Origin: Anisus vortex
Taxonomy: Eukaryota; Mollusca; Gastropoda; Planorbidae
Assembly (NCBI GenBank): GCA_949126835.1
Contig: OX421492.1
Span: 42,434,998 to 42,498,997 of the forward strand
Reading direction: 5' to 3'
DNA length: 64,000 bases
The notes under the pieces were generated by a model that was not told the DNA's origin, ran no database searches, and saw only the letters and a list, made by a program, of their open reading frames with translations. The position numbers and the translations under genes are program-made. This document shows positions 57,601 to 63,600 of this stretch, piece after piece; within the stretch, counting starts at the first letter, position 1; every line of letters begins with the position of its first letter.

Positions 57601-60600
57601 TACAAACTTATATCACCTGTAAAAATTATCATTACACAAACTATAATGTAACCAATTCATTGTTCCATATAATGAATTGTCTAACTACTATATTAGTATT
57701 ATATCTAAGACATAATTTTTTTAAAGAACTAATTTTTTTCAGACCTTTTTCTAAGGTTTATAGCAGTGGTTCTTAGCTCTTGATTTACAACAAAAGTCCA
57801 AATCTCTTAAAGCCAACAATTTGTGATTATTATTTTTATTCACCCCATTTTTCATTGTTGTTGTTTTTTGCCATGACCAATGTTATTTTAGCATGCCTTC
57901 AACCAGTCCACACAGTTTGGGAGACACTGGTCAATTAGACAAATATATGGAACGATCAGACAAGCCCTAGTATATCACTATGCTAATTCTTCTTCTATTA
58001 GCCAGTCTGCAGAGCAGTTTGATCTCTTTACAGTCAATGCCAGACAAACATATTACATGTCTTTTTCAGTTGTTCCATATTACTATATAGTGTGTTGGTA
58101 ATGGTAGGTTGAGGGGGAGTATCTGAGGAAGGTTAGCTCAGGGCATTCAAACCTGAAGTGGTCCACAGTTTCTTGTGAGCGGAGGCAATGTCTGCAGTTA
58201 GGTGTGAGTTGGGTTTATTCTATTTAGGTGTGAGTTGAGTGCGATATGTCCAGTTCTTAACTGGAATATAGTGCATTGGGGTCTTTGTGGGGGAGGAACT
58301 TATATTAATGTTGTCTTGTTTGTTGGGCAAAATCATTTCTTTGTACATTTTTCTCCCTGTGGTTCCCAGTGTCCATTGATTTAGCTAGAGTCCTCAAGGT
58401 ATCCTGATCCTGGGCCAGTTTCTCTATCTGACACCAGTTAAGCCCTAATTTTATGGCATCATCTTCCATATCTAGCCTCCAAGTGTTTTTCAGCTGACCT
58501 CTTTTCCTTTTGCCTTTGGGGTGCCAAGTGAGGGCTTGCTGAGTGGTACTGTATCTGAGGGTGTGGCCAACCCATTTCCATCTCTTTTGGGAAATTTCTT
58601 CTTCCACAGATCTTTGTTTAGTTTGCTGCCAGAGTTCTTTATTACTGATGGTTTCTAAGGATCCTTCAGAGGCAGGTGTTAAAAAATACCTGTATTTTCC
58701 TTACATTGGAGGCCAGTTTTTGATCCATAAAAGTAGGGTATATGGGAGGGGAATGGGGAGGCAGTAAGAACCACTGACAAACCTAAAACAAATTGTTTAA
58801 ATTTATTACATTATGATCCTAAATTATAATTCACAAAACATATGTACCTTCAGGAGATGTAGAAGTAATAGTCAGAGTGACTTGTCCAGGACTAATGGCA
58901 GCAGCAACTTGAACAGGAAATGAGACACTTGGTAGTAATTTGATCTCATTTTGAACAGTTGATGATTTAATGTCCATGAATTTCATTGGAACTGATCAGT
59001 TTTTAGAAAAAATACAAAATGGTAGTTATGATTATAAAATAGACAATATTTTAGCTATTGCACTTTCACAAAGAGGGAAATAGAATAACGGTACTTTTGA
59101 ATGATTTAATCATTATAAAGTAAATGAAACTTAATCTTTCTAAGAATTTCTGTTATTTTTATAGACTTTATAATACTTGAAGACATATTTATTGCCATTT
59201 CAATAGGAAGTTTTATATATAAAGAGAAAGGCATAAGACTATGTGTCTAGCTTGAGTTTCTCCTCAGTGAGACTGCTCCCTTTTGTACATAATATTGTTT
59301 TGATTGTAGTAGACCCAATGAATTTGCATATTTTATCTGCATTCAGAGAATAAGGCGATTAAAATAAACTGTATTCTCCTGTCTTTCATTTAAGAATTGA
59401 GTGTATGCGATCACAGCAAAATAATCTGTTTACAGCTTTGAGTCCAAAAATGGCTGCATGCTACATTATCACTTAAATTATACAATAATTAAAATCTATA
59501 ATCAAGCTAAAGTGATCATCTAATTCTCTGGTACAACTAAAACTTCTTAACTTTCTAACAAGTAAAAAAATGTTAGAAGAAAAATGTAAAGACTCACACC
59601 ATATTGATAAAATATATTTTTATAGTGCCAAAAGCATTTTAGACCACATTCCAACATAATGTAGGCTGATAAAAAATATATACAATTGATATAATTTTAG
59701 AACACATTAACACCCAAAAAACAGGAAAGAGAAGTAGTTAATACTTGAATGTTTAGTTATAATCTCTATTTGGTTAGAGAAATTTTCATTAAATGGACTG
59801 GAAAAATAAAAATATTGGACTATAGTTAGTATCCATTTCAGACTAATATGCTCTATTTGGCAAGTGAAGCAGTGTTCAAAATTTTCTATGGCCATGGCAA
59901 AAAAATAGGAATGTGTTGCCAGCACAATGCCCAGCCACCTTACTTATATCCAACTACTGCCAGATACTCATTATAGATGAGTAGATTCAAGGTCATCCTC
60001 CAGACCGAGAAACTCATCCCACCCTGCAAGCCCAGCACCTTGCTGTTAGTAAGTGAATAGTCCAACATATTTAATAGTTAAATAGATAGATTAAATACCT
60101 GTGAATGCTCCATTCAGACCTATTGCAAAATAACTCTCTTCATCATTTCCAGATATAGTTATAACTTGTACATCTGGTACTATTGTACCGCTAACACCTT
60201 CAGTAGAGATATGCAATGTCTACAATGGGTTGACAAGCATACAATTAGCTCATAATAGATAAATACATACATACAAATTAGCTTCTCTACCATCCCCCTC
60301 CCAGAGTGTTTGAAAAATTATTTTTATTTTATATATTAAGATTTTTAAGCCTTTGTATTATTCTATTAATTGATTACCTGTATTTCTTCTAAAGAGACAG
60401 AGTTAAAGATAATCTTCTGAACCTCATGGTCTGCATAGTCTGTCATTTCATATATGTATGGTGATTCCCACAGCTTAGATATTACAGTAATAAATGACTT
60501 TTGAACAGTAGCTCCATATTGCACTTCCATATAATACCTATATTACAAAGTTGTATAAAACATTGATGTTTTGGTTTTAAATATAGTTGCTAACTATATA

Positions 60601-63600
60601 TATAGGTCTACTACTGTACTAATGTATTTTTACAAAAGAAGCTGATAACGAGAATATATCACAGCTGTCTTAAGGTTTTTGATTATGTGCTGATTTTATT
60701 GACTTCTCAGTGACAATTTCTAGAAGCAACAGTGTTTCATTTAAATAAATATTAGTATACTGACTTTTCATGTGCCTCAAGATTCATCGTATTTGAAGTA
60801 CTTATAGTACAGAAAACATCATTTGGTATCAGACTCTTAAAAAAAGAAATATTTGTATTTTTAACATTTTACTTTCCCAAATAAAAGCAATAAAAAAAAA
60901 ACTGTTAACTGAACAACCAACTAAGACTTAAAATTCTTTTAAACCATTTCAAAATCACCTTAATCTTGCCTTGGAATTAGAGAACTATCTACATGGTAAA
61001 TTGAACCAATAACTAAAAAAAATGTGTGTGATGCACTAAATATTGTTTAAAGCATTTTGAAAGGTAACGTAATAACAAGATTTACAAAAGTATTGTTGGC
61101 CTAATTAGTCAAAGTGGTTAGGAATACACATACAAATGTTTTTAAAACCAAAACAAAGTATAGAAAGTATACAATTTAACTTATCATACAATTTTACTCA
61201 AAGATCATAATGAAACACCCATATTTTATCAACAGATAAAAGAGTTAAATAAAAGGTAAATATTTAGAACATATAGTAAAGACTTTCAACTGTAATAATC
61301 AAATAAGTATTATGCTATAAGATTTTTTTCTTGGCAATTATCTAATAAAAAGTTTACTGTTATGGCAGTCAATATCTCTTTATAAAGCATTTTTTACATG
61401 ATAAAAGTAAAGTGATAGATTACCTTGTGCTCAGGATCAGATCCCATACTTATATATAAATTTGCTTTGCCTGCAGATTTAATACAAAAACTGTAATGTC
61501 CAGAGTATTCTGGGATAAAGTATCCCACCATCTGAATAGCATGAGGTTTACTCATACTTGATGACCAAAAACTTGAATCTATGTGTTCTATCCTAGATGT
61601 TTTTCTATCTACTTTTGATGGATCAACTCCTCCCTCTTGTATGTACACATACCATCCCCGATTTCCTGAAAAAAAAATTCTTTATATGTTATTATTTTGT
61701 TTAACATCATTAACTGCATATAGTGCAAGAGTGTAATGTAAACAGAATCTGTAATAAACATTGTTTCTAAGTATGATTATTAGGGAAACATAACATTTTA
61801 GTTACCTCATTTTAAAACATAGGCCTACATTAAAAGTGGCTGATAAAGAATTATTTCAAAATTCACAGTTTGTTCTAGTACCAACTGAATAGAATTTAAA
61901 AATCTATAAATATCACAGAAACTTTTTGTTTTGTTTTTTGACGCATTTAGTGTGTCAAAATAAATGTTAAAAATGCTCTGATAGGAATGCCACAATTTTA
62001 TTTATCAGTTAGGACTGTGTTTGCTGTTGAAAAACTGATTTTATATCACTGGAACATGCATCATTTATTTTGATTAAATACAGAATATCTGAGGTAAAAT
62101 GTATATATCTTGTATATATATCAGATTAAATATTGCATAAATATTTCCATACACACCAAATTCTATTTTTTAATTACCTGAAAAATGAGAAGCTTTAGAC
62201 TCGTTTGGAGTCAAACAATTTATTTCTGTATTGCTCATTGGTCCTGACACAATGCATGGTTTTTCTGCACAAATACAACAAAAACAAACATTGAGAGTGT
62301 AGCTAGCCCATTATGGCCAAACTCCTGAAATAAGCTACACTATTTTTACCTCACTTTAAATATCTTAGGTCTGTCAAACAGCTGTGTGACCTAATTAGTC
62401 TGGCAGCAAACTCACTAGCTTGTACTGGCCAAGATAATTATCTAGGCTTATGAAGTCTGGGGAAGTAAACCCTGACAGAAAATCTTAAATGAGTGGCACT
62501 ACTGAAATAAAGCTATTTTATAGGTCAGGCCAAAAATGGAAAAGTCATGCCATCAATGTCAGAAATATCATAGACAAAACATAGAGAGTAGCAGTCACTA
62601 GGGATAAAGTCAAAGACAATTGTGCCACAAAGGGCTACCAACAACCGTAATCTGAAAAGTCCTTTATAATTAACGTGCTTCCCCACAACAGTATTCCTGT
62701 TTTAGAGTGTGCATAAAACATAAAATTCATCTGTATAAAGAAAATGTAAATCTGTAAAAAGCAGCACAATTCCTTAAAAATTCCTCCAGCTATAATAATC
62801 ACATTTTCTTTCACAATCAGTGTGTTTTAAGTACATTGACCTATGAGTATAAAACCGGAAATGTCTCAAAATTGCTAATAAAAAAAGAAAACACTAATTG
62901 AGGTCCTGTGGAAATCAGATGTCAGTAACTTTCTTAGTGTTAAGTGTCCCAGATGGTTGGCATGTGCCAAAACATTTAAAAATCTTGATATGGCAACATT
63001 AGCAAAGGATCTTTAAGCCTAATGTATGCTCTCCCCCAATGTGAGATATGAGGATGCCTGCATAGCATAAAACATTTAAATAACCTACAGAAGCAGTGGT
63101 ACTGGCTTAGCAGGAATTATTGAAACTAAAAGAGAAAGAAAAGACGAAGCCTAATAGTGAGCTGATGCAATATTGAAACAGTACAGGCACTGGCTTCATG
63201 TATTATGATGTATCCACATCCATTTGAAAAATCTTCTCTGGAGATCTAGATGCAATTGAAAGATGTATCTTGAGATAACATGTTCAGTACAGGAAAATGT
63301 TTTCTACTTTAAGGTGCCCTAATCCCACAAAGCATTTGAAGCAATGTCAGCTTTGAAAATAATACCAGCTGATATATTTCAAAGTAAAATGTTTTTACAG
63401 TAAAATGAGAATTTAAATGGCCTCCTATTTTTAAAAAATGGTTTACAACACCAACTTTTGAGTCAAAAATACCTGTAAACTAATTAAAACTGCATGATAT
63501 AAACTCTATAGCAAGAATATTGAAATCTTGGCTGAGCCACTACTGTCGATACATTTTTTCCTGAGATCAGATGAAGGCCATTATGTCTTGTGTTAAGTGA

